A DNA stretch of 64,000 bases from Candidatus Poribacteria bacterium (GTDB lineage: Bacteria; Poribacteria; WGA-4E; WGA-3G), in assembly GCA_022825825.1 (NCBI GenBank), contig JAJDWA010000026.1, positions 1 to 64,000 of the forward strand, read 5' to 3'. The number at the start of each line of letters is the position of its first letter. The stretch's first letter is position 1. Below the pieces are notes generated by a model, which had not been told where the DNA came from, did not search any database, and saw nothing but the letters and a program-made list of their open reading frames with translations. A program made the position numbers and the translations under genes. Of the stretch, positions 29,483 through 39,973 are shown piece after piece.

Positions 29483-30712
29483 CTACCGTTCTTCTGAGTA
29501 AAAATGGACATCTCGTTGAGGGAAGGGGATAGTGATGTTGTATTCCTTAAACTTTTCCCAAATCATAAAATGAAGGTCGCTTGCAACATCGAAACGCATA
29601 AAAGAATCCGGAATCCACGCTAACAATTCAAAATCTAAGGACGACTCACCAAAATTAGTAAATCGAACAAACGGAGCAGTAACGTTTTCCATTTCAGGTG
29701 TTGGCTCTTTAATTACCTCTGGGTGTGCATGCGCTGCCTCAATCAATGCCTTTTTGACAATCTGGACATCAGAACCATACGACACGCCTACCAGAACATG
29801 AATCCTAAAACGCTGGTTATAGTGTGTAAGATTATGAACAGGTTCTGTAATTAATTGTGAATTGGGAACAATAATCTCCTTTTCATCAAGTGCCATAATC
29901 ACGGTTGAACGAAGGTTGATGCTCGTTACCCTACCAAAGATGTTCACGTCCATGATTTCTACTAAATCCCCGATTTTGATGGGACGTTCAAAGATTAATA
30001 TTAATCCTGATATCAGATTTGAGACCACATTTTGCAACCCGAACCCAATACCGATACTCAAGCCCCCAAAAATAATAGCTAAACTTGTGAAACTTACACC
30101 TATAGTTCTTAGGCTGATAAGAACGCCAAATATAATAATAGTGAAGTGAAAAAAACGGAGGATGATAAATCGTGTATGTCTTTGAATTTGAAAAGCTTGT
30201 AATACTTGCCGCTGAAGTATCCACTGCGCGTACTTTGAGAGGACATACATTCCGAAGATAATAGCGAATCCATAAAAGAGACTCGCTAAGGTTAATCTGC
30301 GGGCACCGTCATCAACTACTGCAGGCTTTCTGCCAAGAAGTGTTTGGAAAAAAGAAGAAATCCCTGTTGGACTCTCAGTCGGTTTTTGGGAGGGTTGAAA
30401 TAGATCCGCGAGCGGATAAGTAAAAACTCTACCAAAAAGCCCAGTCCTAATGTCAGCGACATTGAATCCTACGCCTATACCAATAATTATGACAATCAGA
30501 AACAGGATGGCAAGCAACCGATTTTGAATGTTTTCTTGCATTCTCAACCGATTAAAAAGGCGTCGGAACCAACGGCGTAAGAATCCTGCGATGAAAAAGG
30601 AAACAGCCACAACTCCGATCAACAATAATATTTGACCGACTGTTACAGGCTTCTCCAAAGTGATAGCAGTTTTTCCAAGGAATTCTTCAACTTGTTGTCT
30701 TAATTCGCCCAT
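29483..30712 (-). CDS. MscS-family mechanosensitive ion channel
   Basis: GLSIGIGFGLQNVVSNLISGLILIFERPIKIGDLVEI, TVIMALDEKEIIVPNSQLI. Confidence 0.93.
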   Translation of the reverse strand: MGELRQQVEEFLGKTAITLEKPVTVGQILLLIGVVAVSFFIAGFLRRWFRRLFNRLRMQENIQNRLLAILFLIVIIIGIGVGFNVADIRTGLFGRVFTYPLADLFQPSQKPTESPTGISSFFQTLLGRKPAVVDDGARRLTLASLFYGFAIIFGMYVLSKYAQWILQRQVLQAFQIQRHTRFIILRFFHFTIIIFGVLISLRTIGVSFTSLAIIFGGLSIGIGFGLQNVVSNLISGLILIFERPIKIGDLVEIMDVNIFGRVTSINLRSTVIMALDEKEIIVPNSQLITEPVHNLTHYNQRFRIHVLVGVSYGSDVQIVKKALIEAAHAHPEVIKEPTPEMENVTAPFVRFTNFGESSLDFELLAWIPDSFMRFDVASDLHFMIWEKFKEYNITIPFPQRDVHFYSEER

Positions 30713-30749
30713 TTTATGCTATCCAATGCCAATTGCACACAACACACTT

Positions 30750-33146
30750 TTAATCAATTGCGATCGGTTTAATTGAGTGGACAAACAACACGTCATTTAC
30801 CCCTTGGTATCGTTGCAACACGTAATCTAAGTCTCCGGAACTTATATCATCTACAGTTAATCCTGTGATAACTAAATCTGCCTGAGCGGATCTGAGTGCT
30901 ACTTCTTGTTCCAATGCTTCTTCACTTTCATAAGACACGGATGTTACATTTTGCATTGAAATAGGCAGTCTTCCTTCTTTGATGACCGTTGAGAGTTGAT
31001 CCGCATCAAGTTCAGTGTCCCAAGAAGTGGAACATGCAAAGAGACGGATTTTTGCCCGTTTCCATTCTGGATGTCCCACCAGAATATAGGCAAGCAACAA
31101 CATCATTGGTACATTAGCTATATTGTCATCTGTTACCCAGATGTGAATTGACGATCGGTATCCAAAGCGGTGTTTGGTCGACCGTAGAATCAGAACGTTA
31201 AATAGCGATTCCACAGCAAGACTGGCACCTTGCTGGACCTCAGGGATTTCTTCTGGGTGGTTTTCATCAAATTCAAGTAGGATGGTATTATTTGGCAAGC
31301 CAGAGATTCCAGGCATCTGCAGCACCTGTGCCAAAGCAAGTTGGAATGTCGGACAAATCAAGGAGTCAACATAAATACCCGCACCACTTGCCTCCGATTG
31401 TTGGATTAGCGCTTCAACATGTATGCGTGCAGAGAGTTCTTCAGGGAACGAATAATCTCCGGGGAAAAATTGAATAAATTGTCCGAATCCCTGTCGATGA
31501 CAAATCCAACGCAGTAGATCAAAATGTCCAAGCCGCCGTTCACCGAATTGGGTGATGCCGACAATTGAAGGTTGCCAACCGCTCTCGGGGAAATTCGCCC
31601 TATTTTTCTGTAAGGTAGTCTGTAGCCATCGGGTTAACTGAAACATTGTGCCTTGAAAGATTCCTATCATATCGCGTTGTTCACTGCGTCCCTGGCGGAG
31701 TCCAATGTAAATTGCGACTATGAGAAAAATTGAGAGGAATGCGTAAGACACACTTATCTGAAACATCATCAAGCCACACATAACAGCACCTAATAAGGAG
31801 ACAAACCAGCGAGAATGGAAGGTCGGGCGATAGGATGGATTGCCAGCAAAATGTTCAAGGAACGATACAACACAGAGCGCACCGTAAGTTACTAAAAAGA
31901 ACATGGTTAGAATCTGGGCAATGAAGTTAAGCTCACCGATAGCGACAAACACAATGGCGATAGCACCTGAAACAAAGGTCGCTGGTATCGGTTCCTGTGA
32001 CTTTCCAACACCTGTTCGCATGAGACGGTTCAGGCCTGGAATCGGTAAAACGTTGTCACGCGCGAGTGCTTGTAACGTTCTTGGTGCTACCATGATTGAA
32101 CCGAGCGCGGATGAAAACGATGCTGCGCCCAATCCAATGAAAATAGCTGGGTGCCATGCAGATATATCTGCCATAATAATTCTGTCTGTATCAGCAAGTT
32201 GCGCTGGTGTGGCACATTGCCATAGTTTAATTGCAACAAGAACATATACGATCATACCTGCCAACGTTGCGGTGATAGTGCCAAGAGGGATACTGCGTTG
32301 AGGGTTTTTCAGATCACCAGATAATCCTAAACCAGCAATCATTCCTGTGAATGCAGGAAAACAGATAGCGAAAACCTTGCCGAAGGGATCGCCATCTGGA
32401 ATACTTGCTGTGATGCTCACTCTGCTCGAACGGGGTTCCTCAGGTTCCTGTTTTACAATATCGGGGCCCTTATCCTGAACTTCGGACGCCCCATTTACAA
32501 TCTCAGGGACAGTATCTGTACCCTCTGTTACTACTCCACCCATAAAAAAAGCGATAAGTGATACTGCCAGAATTGCACAGATGCACCACAAAATTGAAAC
32601 CCCCATATTAGCACCTTTAGACAGCATAATTACGATAAGTATGATAGTGCAAGGAATGCTGATCCAACGTGCGTTGATCGGATCGAGCGGGTTATCAATA
32701 TCTCGATAGTGTGTCGATATGTAGTCCGCTATCGAACTAAGAACAGGATCAAAAGCTTCTGCAAACGCTACCATATAGAACGCTATTGAAATGGCTTGCG
32801 AAATATATAAGGCGAAACCAATAGTACCACCGATACTTGTCCCGAATGATCGGCTCACAATGTAGTACGCACCACCCCCAGCAACTCGCCGGTTCGTTGC
32901 GATCTCAGATACAGCCAGAACAGTCGGAATGGTCACAAGATGTCCAAGCACAACGATGGCAAGCGTTCTTAAGAGACCTACATTTCCGACAGCATAACCA
33001 AAACGTAAGAAAAGAATTGCTCCAAGAATTGTACTGATTGAGGCAAGGAAGACAGGAGCAGTACCAAAACCGTGTCCGTGTTGTTGATCAGTTGGATTAT
33101 TACTACCAAATCTGGATCGATATTGTTGTCCCAATTTTGAGAACAT
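30750..33146 (-). CDS. SLC12-like (cation-chloride cotransporter family) APC permease
   Basis: GTAPVFLASISTILGAILFLRFGYAVGNVG, GGAYYIVSRSFGTSIGG, FPAFTGMIAGLGLSGDLKNPQRSIPLGT. Confidence 0.88.
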   Translation of the reverse strand: MFSKLGQQYRSRFGSNNPTDQQHGHGFGTAPVFLASISTILGAILFLRFGYAVGNVGLLRTLAIVVLGHLVTIPTVLAVSEIATNRRVAGGGAYYIVSRSFGTSIGGTIGFALYISQAISIAFYMVAFAEAFDPVLSSIADYISTHYRDIDNPLDPINARWISIPCTIILIVIMLSKGANMGVSILWCICAILAVSLIAFFMGGVVTEGTDTVPEIVNGASEVQDKGPDIVKQEPEEPRSSRVSITASIPDGDPFGKVFAICFPAFTGMIAGLGLSGDLKNPQRSIPLGTITATLAGMIVYVLVAIKLWQCATPAQLADTDRIIMADISAWHPAIFIGLGAASFSSALGSIMVAPRTLQALARDNVLPIPGLNRLMRTGVGKSQEPIPATFVSGAIAIVFVAIGELNFIAQILTMFFLVTYGALCVVSFLEHFAGNPSYRPTFHSRWFVSLLGAVMCGLMMFQISVSYAFLSIFLIVAIYIGLRQGRSEQRDMIGIFQGTMFQLTRWLQTTLQKNRANFPESGWQPSIVGITQFGERRLGHFDLLRWICHRQGFGQFIQFFPGDYSFPEELSARIHVEALIQQSEASGAGIYVDSLICPTFQLALAQVLQMPGISGLPNNTILLEFDENHPEEIPEVQQGASLAVESLFNVLILRSTKHRFGYRSSIHIWVTDDNIANVPMMLLLAYILVGHPEWKRAKIRLFACSTSWDTELDADQLSTVIKEGRLPISMQNVTSVSYESEEALEQEVALRSAQADLVITGLTVDDISSGDLDYVLQRYQGVNDVLFVHSIKPIAID

Positions 33147-33288
33147 TATAAAATTTCCTTCATTTTAGAAATGTATTCATTAAAATAGATGTGTTTCGAA
33201 ATATCGCATATCCTAAAAAAATCTAACACTAACCTAATACCATTATCTGTTTACAAAGAATGCCCAAGCATGATGTGATGATTGATGA

Positions 33289-34080
33289 TTATAGTGTGAC
33301 TCGCAAAATTGATAGATATTTATAGTGTAAGTTCTCTGTTAATGGTGCACTATTGTAAGTTAAAGATCCACTTAAACGCAATCCCAGTCGAGTTGTAAGG
33401 TTAAAAGTAAGAGCAGGCTCTGCCGAAAATCTATAATTCTTAAAGCCTACTTCCAGTGTAAATTTCAGGACCGTATTAAGTTTTTTCCAACCTATAGAAG
33501 AAAACGCTAACCATCTAAACGAAGTAGGATCGAATTTCCTTATTGTAAGATTTTTGTAAGGTTGAATATTCTCAATGAAATAACCAATACCCCCAGAAAT
33601 GCGAAGCGTGCCATTTTCATATATCCCTGGTCGAACATAACTCCCAAGCTGCGAAGTCAAAGCACTGCCTTTATTAATGTTACGTTCTAAATTTGTGAAT
33701 GCTTCTATTCCAAATTTGTTAATACGCATCCCACCTTGTAGATGTACCTTGATAATTTCTGAATCCACTCCGTCTTCGTCAGATGCTTGCGAACCGAAGA
33801 CACCTCCCCAACCGTTTATGTTTTTTAATGGTAGGACCGCAGTTAAAGAAAACGTTTGCGATCCACTATCGCCAGAGATCCCAAAGTCTACTGTTTTTGC
33901 ATCGGTTGGCAAGTCAGCAAACTGAGAGGACGCAGGCATAACATAACAAATTGAGAAAATTAATGCAAATGTAATTTTACGCACGCCACTGAATTTTACA
34001 CGTCTGTTTTTCAGAACTTGTTTATCTGTTACGTTTTTCATGTTTTCACTGCGGTGTCGTGCCGTATTTTTCAGGGACAC
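33289..34080 (-). CDS. Hypothetical outer-membrane beta-barrel-like protein
   Basis: Signal-like FALIFSICYVMPASSQ; alternating strands near C-terminus. Confidence 0.45.
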   Translation of the reverse strand: MSLKNTARHRSENMKNVTDKQVLKNRRVKFSGVRKITFALIFSICYVMPASSQFADLPTDAKTVDFGISGDSGSQTFSLTAVLPLKNINGWGGVFGSQASDEDGVDSEIIKVHLQGGMRINKFGIEAFTNLERNINKGSALTSQLGSYVRPGIYENGTLRISGGIGYFIENIQPYKNLTIRKFDPTSFRWLAFSSIGWKKLNTVLKFTLEVGFKNYRFSAEPALTFNLTTRLGLRLSGSLTYNSAPLTENLHYKYLSILRVTL

Positions 34081-34096
34081 TCAGCTAATTTTGACC

Positions 34097-34663
34097 TCAA
34101 TTAATATACCAGTTAATTAAAAGACCTATTAAACACGCGTCTGTTAAACCCCCAACGATACAACCGCCTAACGCCCAATTATATCGTTGTTTTTTCATTT
34201 GAATCTTGTATTCATCAATATAAAAGGCAACATATTGAGGTGACTTGCCGAGGGTCCGCGCAGCTGGAATAGACTTAAGATTTCTTTGTGATAAAATAGG
34301 ACCAGCGATAGGTAAGAAACAACCAGTTGTAAACCACAAAGTTTTATTAATGTGTGCTTTCACATCTCGTTTTGCATCTGCAATCGCTTGTTCGACATCT
34401 GATTTAGGTAGATTATCAGTCTTTTTTATTCCCCCTGGCACAATTATTTCAACTTCCCCTGAAGGTAATTGTTGAACATCATATTGCTCAGCTGTACGTT
34501 CTTGTGCGTAGGTAGACGTTAGTAAATAAACACTAAACGTTAGAGTGATAATGACAAAAACCAATAAATCAAAATAGGAACTGATCTTCATTTGTTCTCC
34601 TTTTATATTTTCATTATGAATTATCCGCTTTCTTTTCATAAACATGTGTTGTGGAAGTAGCAT
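34097..34663 (-). CDS. Hypothetical membrane protein
   Basis: ORF with N-terminal and C-terminal hydrophobic segments; likely start at MKISSYFD. Confidence 0.45.
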   Translation of the reverse strand: MLLPQHMFMKRKRIIHNENIKGEQMKISSYFDLLVFVIITLTFSVYLLTSTYAQERTAEQYDVQQLPSGEVEIIVPGGIKKTDNLPKSDVEQAIADAKRDVKAHINKTLWFTTGCFLPIAGPILSQRNLKSIPAARTLGKSPQYVAFYIDEYKIQMKKQRYNWALGGCIVGGLTDACLIGLLINWYIN

Positions 34664-35333
34664 CCGAATAAATTACGAGGAGTTTACCATCCCACGTATA
34701 TGTGCTAACAGATAGTTGTGGGATTCCATCTGAAAACCAATTGATTGTCCCTTTTTTATCATTAAACGGTTCAACTAACTGATATGAACCAGAGAAAAAT
34801 TGAGCATCTTCTTCAAATTGTCTTGTAAAAGTTGTAGTTGTTAGACGCATTATTCCACCTAACGATTCCACGGTTTCTCCATTTATTTGAGTGCGAACAA
34901 GTTCATAGAATCCTTTAAGCGCGTTAGCAACTTCATACGTTTTAGAATAGACTATAATCGTTGTTGATTCTGATGCCTGTTCTTCTCCACCATCTCGCAC
35001 GGACACATGAACCGTAACCGTTTGTGCTGGAATAACCTCTTCAGGTTGCGTTGGGGCAATCCATTCCACTTCTGCTTCAGTGTCATTTTTTAATATCCCT
35101 CCTGAAACGTTCCATGAATATGTCAATTCATCATCTTCTGGGTCAAAAACACCGACCTTAAATTTGACGCTCTCACCGTACTGAACCTGTTCTGGTACGT
35201 TGAAACTATTGATTTTCGGCGGATCGTTTCTTAAACTCTCAATTTGTTCACACCCACTCAACGATATGACTAATATGATAAACAAGATAATTGTCCGACA
35301 ATATTCAGATTTGAATTTAATACTTTTCATCAA
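34614..35333 (-). CDS. Hypothetical lipoprotein with Ig/PKD-like domain
   Basis: Lipobox ISLSGCEQI; KVGVFDPEDDELTYSWNVSGG...WIAPTQPE. Confidence 0.65.
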   Translation of the reverse strand: MMKSIKFKSEYCRTIILFIILVISLSGCEQIESLRNDPPKINSFNVPEQVQYGESVKFKVGVFDPEDDELTYSWNVSGGILKNDTEAEVEWIAPTQPEEVIPAQTVTVHVSVRDGGEEQASESTTIIVYSKTYEVANALKGFYELVRTQINGETVESLGGIMRLTTTTFTRQFEEDAQFFSGSYQLVEPFNDKKGTINWFSDGIPQLSVSTYTWDGKLLVIYSDATSTTHVYEKKADNS

Positions 35334-35472
35334 AATCCCCTTTTAACAATCTATAATGGAATAATTGAAACAAGAAGAATCAGGTTTTGTGTGTTTACTA
35401 CTTGCTGTATAATTTAAAGTCGTTTCTTTATTTTATAGTGAATCACAAAAATAATTAGACACTTCATCCCGC

Positions 35473-35503
35473 GGTAGGCGAGGTTTCCTAACCTCGCTGA
35501 TGC
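35473..35503. repeat. Dispersed hairpin GGTAGGCGAGGTTTCCTAACCTCGCTGATGC
   Basis: Member of GGTAGGCG...TTTCCTAACC family. Confidence 0.7.
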
Positions 35504-35827
35504 AAGTGTGGTATTAATTCTAAGATTCGCCATAAATAGATTCGAGAGTAGGTTTCTCAATTGATTAGGCCCTCCCGTAATCAGATTAATTGATAGAAAT
35601 ATGATGCCTTACATTATACTTTAGTCATGAATTGTTTGTCAAATGAAATACGAGTTGAAGGTGTGTAAACTGAGTTCCAAACAACGGGCGGGCACAGGGA
35701 CCCGCCCGGACAATAAGCGGAGAGATGATTTTGCCAAAAACTTACATACCTACATAAAAAACGTTCTACTTGACTTATACTCCTTGTTATGTTAGGATAG
35801 ACGCAAAAACCGCAGGAGAAATGATCC

Positions 35828-37603
35828 ATGACACTGATATCTATGTTTGAACAGTCAGTTCAGAACTACGGCAACAAATCCGCATTAGCACATAAACCGA
35901 AAGGTGGTACTTATCAGGATATCTCTTACGCAGAATTCGGCGAATCGGTAGATGCTTTTAGTAAGGGTTTAAGAGCGTTAGGGATACAAAAAGGGGACAG
36001 GGTCGCAATCTTATCCGAAAATCGTCCAGAATGGGCTATCTCCGACTTTGGTATTCTCAAAGCCGGGGCAGTTAACGTGCCGATGTTTTCAACATTGACA
36101 GCAGCACAAGTTGGCTATATTCTCAAAGATTCTGGGTCAAAAATAATCTGTGTCTCGACTACGGAGCAACTGGAAAAGGTGATTGCAATTCGGAATGAAG
36201 TAGAGACACTTGAACAAATAATGGTCTATGATTCGATTGAAAGTAAACCTCCTGAAGGCGTTTTAGAATTTGATCGGATATGTCATCGTGGTAAAGAAAC
36301 AGATGCACTTGAAGAAATTGGCGTGAATGAAGACGACATTGCAACAATTATCTATACCTCTGGCACGACCGGTGATCCGAAGGGTGTTATGCTAACGCAT
36401 GCGAATTTTCTCTCAAACTTTAAGGCGTGCAAAACGCTTATTGATGTTGATGAAACAGATGTATTGTTATCCTTCCTTCCGTTATCGCATGTGTTTGAGC
36501 GGCTTGGCGGGCACTATGTCCCGCTGTTTTCTGGCGCGAAGATAGCTTATGCAGAAAGCACTTTTACAGTTGCCCAGAATATGCAGGAGGTTTCGCCGAC
36601 GGTAATGCTTAGCGTACCGCGCTTGTATGAAACAATGCATGATAGGGTTTTACGTGCTGTCCAAGCAGGTTCATCGCTCAAACAGAAGATTTTCCACTGG
36701 GGGGTTTCAGTCGGTTCAACGGTGAGTTCAAAAATTCAACAAGGAGAAAAACCATCTGCGCTTTTGCAGCTGCAACAAAATATCGCGGATAAACTTGTTT
36801 TCGCGAAATTGAAGGCAGCAACAGGTGGACAACTACGATTTTTCGTGTCCGGTGGTGCTGCATTACCACAATCAATTGCCGAGTTTTTTCACGCAGCAGG
36901 CATTCTGATTTTGGAAGGATACGGCTTAACAGAAACTTCCCCTGTTATTAGCATGAACTATCCGAAGAAATGGAGGTTCGGAACGGTCGGAGAACCTATT
37001 CCCGGTATTGAAGTGCAGATTGCTGAAGACGGTGAGATTTTAACCCGTGGACCACATGTGATGAAGGGTTATTTCAACAATGAAGACGCAACTGCAGAGG
37101 TTATTGATGGTGAGGGATGGTTTCATACTGGTGACATCGGCATTATTGACGATGACGGGTTCATCAAGATTACTGACCGGAAGAAGAACATCATTGTGTT
37201 ATCCAACGGTAAAAATGTGGCACCGCAACCGATAGAGAGCCAACTGGTGCAAAGTCCTTTTATTGACCAGATTATGTTGGTGGGTAATGAACGAAAAAAT
37301 ATTGCTGCGTTGATTGTTCCGAATTTTGATGCGCTCAAATCGTGGGCATCAGAGAATAGCGTTGATTCGTCTGACATTCCTGAGATGTTAAAAATCCGTG
37401 AGGTACAACAACTTATTCAAAGTGAGATACGGGAACGTTTGAGAGATTTTGCTGACTTTGAACAGGTTAGACGGTTTACGCTGCTTGAAAAGGAATTCTC
37501 ACAAGAAGAGGATGAAATGACTCCTACGCTGAAGTTGAAGCGAAACGTTATTATTGAAAAGTATACTGATGTGATAGAGGGGATGTACCCGGAGGAATCG
37601 TAA
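35828..37603 (+). CDS. Long-chain acyl-CoA synthetase (AMP-forming)
   Basis: IIYTSGTTGDPKGVMLTHANF, EGYGLTETSPVISMN, GWFHTGDIGIIDDDGFIKITDRKKNIIVLSNGKNVAP. Confidence 0.94.
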   Translation: MTLISMFEQSVQNYGNKSALAHKPKGGTYQDISYAEFGESVDAFSKGLRALGIQKGDRVAILSENRPEWAISDFGILKAGAVNVPMFSTLTAAQVGYILKDSGSKIICVSTTEQLEKVIAIRNEVETLEQIMVYDSIESKPPEGVLEFDRICHRGKETDALEEIGVNEDDIATIIYTSGTTGDPKGVMLTHANFLSNFKACKTLIDVDETDVLLSFLPLSHVFERLGGHYVPLFSGAKIAYAESTFTVAQNMQEVSPTVMLSVPRLYETMHDRVLRAVQAGSSLKQKIFHWGVSVGSTVSSKIQQGEKPSALLQLQQNIADKLVFAKLKAATGGQLRFFVSGGAALPQSIAEFFHAAGILILEGYGLTETSPVISMNYPKKWRFGTVGEPIPGIEVQIAEDGEILTRGPHVMKGYFNNEDATAEVIDGEGWFHTGDIGIIDDDGFIKITDRKKNIIVLSNGKNVAPQPIESQLVQSPFIDQIMLVGNERKNIAALIVPNFDALKSWASENSVDSSDIPEMLKIREVQQLIQSEIRERLRDFADFEQVRRFTLLEKEFSQEEDEMTPTLKLKRNVIIEKYTDVIEGMYPEES

Positions 37604-37850
37604 GCATCAAGTTTACAAAGCCCTCCGACAAGGACATTGAACGGCGTTAAATCGATAAATGTTGGGGTTCGCTTATTTTTCCCGAATATTGACATCAAAT
37701 GGGTTAACTCCTTGATTTCGGCTAACATTCTGTCCTGTCCAGCATCTTTTTTCGAGTGCAAGGGAAATTGCAATTTTCCTTGCATTCCAACAGCATATCC
37801 TCTAAACTAACACATCAAATCAAATACATTTCTCATAAGGAGAAAACGGT

Positions 37851-38936
37851 ATGGCAATCCGCGTGGGTATTGTGGGTACGGGTGGTATTTCGCGTGCGCA
37901 CCACAGAGCTTACACCAAAGTAGGTGGATTTGAGATCGTTGCGGTATGCGACATTATTGCTGAAAAAGCGCGACAAGCTGCGGAAAACTGGGGTGTTCCA
38001 AAAAAGAACGTATTCACAAGTTACAACAAGATGCTCGAAATGGATGAGATTGACACGGTGAGCGTTTGTACATATAACCAAGCACATCGACGACCCACCG
38101 TCGCTGCGTTGAATGCGGGTAAACACGTCTTCTGTGAAAAACCGATGGCAGCGACGCTCGCGGATGCAACCGCGATGGTGCGTGCGGCAAAAACGTCGGG
38201 CAAAATACTGCAGATTGGCCTAAAAAGCGCGTTTACACCACAACTTCAATTTGCCAAAAAAGTAATTGATAAAGGCATCCTCGGTGATATTTATTATTCC
38301 GAATCAGCAAGATGTCGGCGGCGCGGGAATCCTGGACGGACGTTTATCTACAAAAAGACAGCGGGGGCTGGCGCAATCGTTGACATCGGTGTCTACAACT
38401 TGCACAACTCGCTTTATGCGATGGGGTATCCGAAACCGGTGCGTGTTTCAGCCATTACCGAAGACTACATCTCAATGCAAAATCCGAGGTTCCGGGATAG
38501 AATGGATGTAGAAGAGTTCGGCGCGGCGTGGGTTCGGTTTGAAAACGGCGGTGTGATGGTATTTAAGATTTCGTGGGCAGTGCATGCAAACTCGCTCGGT
38601 GGCATCTTCTGTCTCGGTAAGAATGCTGGAATATCTTTAGACGGACCGATCGTTTTTGCAGATTCCTATAGCAAAGAACTGCAGAAACTGGTGAAGTCCG
38701 AGGGGCTGACCGCTAAAGCCGATCCGCCAGAGGGAATGACGACTATTACCTTCAAGGGATTTCCGGAGGTTGACGTTTGGGAAGCACAAATGACTGCCTT
38801 CCGTGAAGCAGTCAAAACTGATGCCGTGTCACCGCTGCCCCCCGAAGGTGTTCTACTTACGAATGTGATAATGGATGGTATCTTCCGCTCACATGAAAAT
38901 AGGAAAGAGGTGGCGGTGAAGGTTCCTGATATTTAG
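37851..38936 (+). CDS. Gfo/Idh/MocA family oxidoreductase (paralog copy A)
   Basis: VGIVGTGGISRAHHRAY, NAGKHVFCEKPMAATLADA. Confidence 0.93.
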   Translation: MAIRVGIVGTGGISRAHHRAYTKVGGFEIVAVCDIIAEKARQAAENWGVPKKNVFTSYNKMLEMDEIDTVSVCTYNQAHRRPTVAALNAGKHVFCEKPMAATLADATAMVRAAKTSGKILQIGLKSAFTPQLQFAKKVIDKGILGDIYYSESARCRRRGNPGRTFIYKKTAGAGAIVDIGVYNLHNSLYAMGYPKPVRVSAITEDYISMQNPRFRDRMDVEEFGAAWVRFENGGVMVFKISWAVHANSLGGIFCLGKNAGISLDGPIVFADSYSKELQKLVKSEGLTAKADPPEGMTTITFKGFPEVDVWEAQMTAFREAVKTDAVSPLPPEGVLLTNVIMDGIFRSHENRKEVAVKVPDI

Positions 38937-39061
38937 TAATATTATTGACGAGTGTCACACCCACTGTTCACTCTAAGGTTTGAATAAGAATTTGACATTT
39001 TTTCGGAATTCTGTTATTTTAATCTTATTCAGTTTGCATTGAAAAACAGGAGGAAATTGAG

Positions 39062-39868
39062 ATGGCGAAGATTGTAGAATTTAAAGATATTCCCTTGAAT
39101 GACCTTGTAATTGGGACAAGCCAGGTTCGCGTAAGCGATGTGAAAAAGGATATTGATGAACTAGCAGAAAGTATCCGCAAAGTAGGACTTTTGGAGCCTA
39201 TACTCGTTGCCCCATTAGAAGATAGTGAAAAGTATGAAATTATACTTGGCCAAAGACGTTTTTTAGCCCATCAGAGGCTTAGCGAAAAAACAATCACGGC
39301 TGGGATACTTGACGAACGTTTGGATGAAATTGACGCAAAGGTCTTGTCGGTAACTGAAAATCTTGTTCGTAGTGACCTAAATCGGAAAGATCTTATTGAC
39401 GTTTGCACATACCTCTATAAGCATTATGCGTCAGTTGGAGCAGTGGCAGAGGAAACAGGTCTTTCCCCTGAAAAAGTGGGTGAATATGTTAAATATGATA
39501 GGTTAATCCCTGAACTTAAAAAAGTAGTTGACAGTGGAGAAGCGAACTTGAAGGCTGCTCTCCGTGCTCAGGATGCTCTCGCTACAGACAGTCCATCAGA
39601 TCCACAAAAAGCCGTAAAACTTGCAAAAGAAATGACTGGCATGATCGGGGCACAACAAGATAAGATCAAAAAGGAACTAATAGACGATCCTGCGGCATCT
39701 GTAGATAAAGCTATAGAAGATGCAAAAAGTGGTGAAAAAGTAACCCAAATTGCTGTTACTCTCGGACATCAAGTTCATAGATCATTAAGACGTTTTGCCA
39801 AAGATGAAGAAATCCCCATAGATGAAGCAGCTGCAATGTTAATTGAAAAAAGTGGATTAGCACATTAG
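39062..39868 (+). CDS. ParB-fold (ParB/Srx N-terminal domain) protein
   Basis: IDELAESIRKVGLLEPILVAP..YEIILGQRRFLAHQRL..ENLVRSDLNRKDLID. Confidence 0.88.
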   Translation: MAKIVEFKDIPLNDLVIGTSQVRVSDVKKDIDELAESIRKVGLLEPILVAPLEDSEKYEIILGQRRFLAHQRLSEKTITAGILDERLDEIDAKVLSVTENLVRSDLNRKDLIDVCTYLYKHYASVGAVAEETGLSPEKVGEYVKYDRLIPELKKVVDSGEANLKAALRAQDALATDSPSDPQKAVKLAKEMTGMIGAQQDKIKKELIDDPAASVDKAIEDAKSGEKVTQIAVTLGHQVHRSLRRFAKDEEIPIDEAAAMLIEKSGLAH

Positions 39869-39973
39869 AAAACAGTTACTGAATAAAAAGACAAATGTTA
39901 TCAAAACCGTCGTGGGATATAGAACATATTCGCTTACGATTTAGCATAATGTATAAATTATATTATAAGGAAA

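Noticed and set aside
35685-35708. GGGCGGG..CCCGCCC hairpin as a rho-independent terminator of the hypothetical gene block
   Set aside because: No T-tract follows; more likely another dispersed hairpin repeat.
39062-39868. ParB-fold gene as a chromosome/plasmid partition locus
   Set aside because: No parA neighbour and no parS-like repeats noticed; context is a defence island. Partition role not excluded but not supported.
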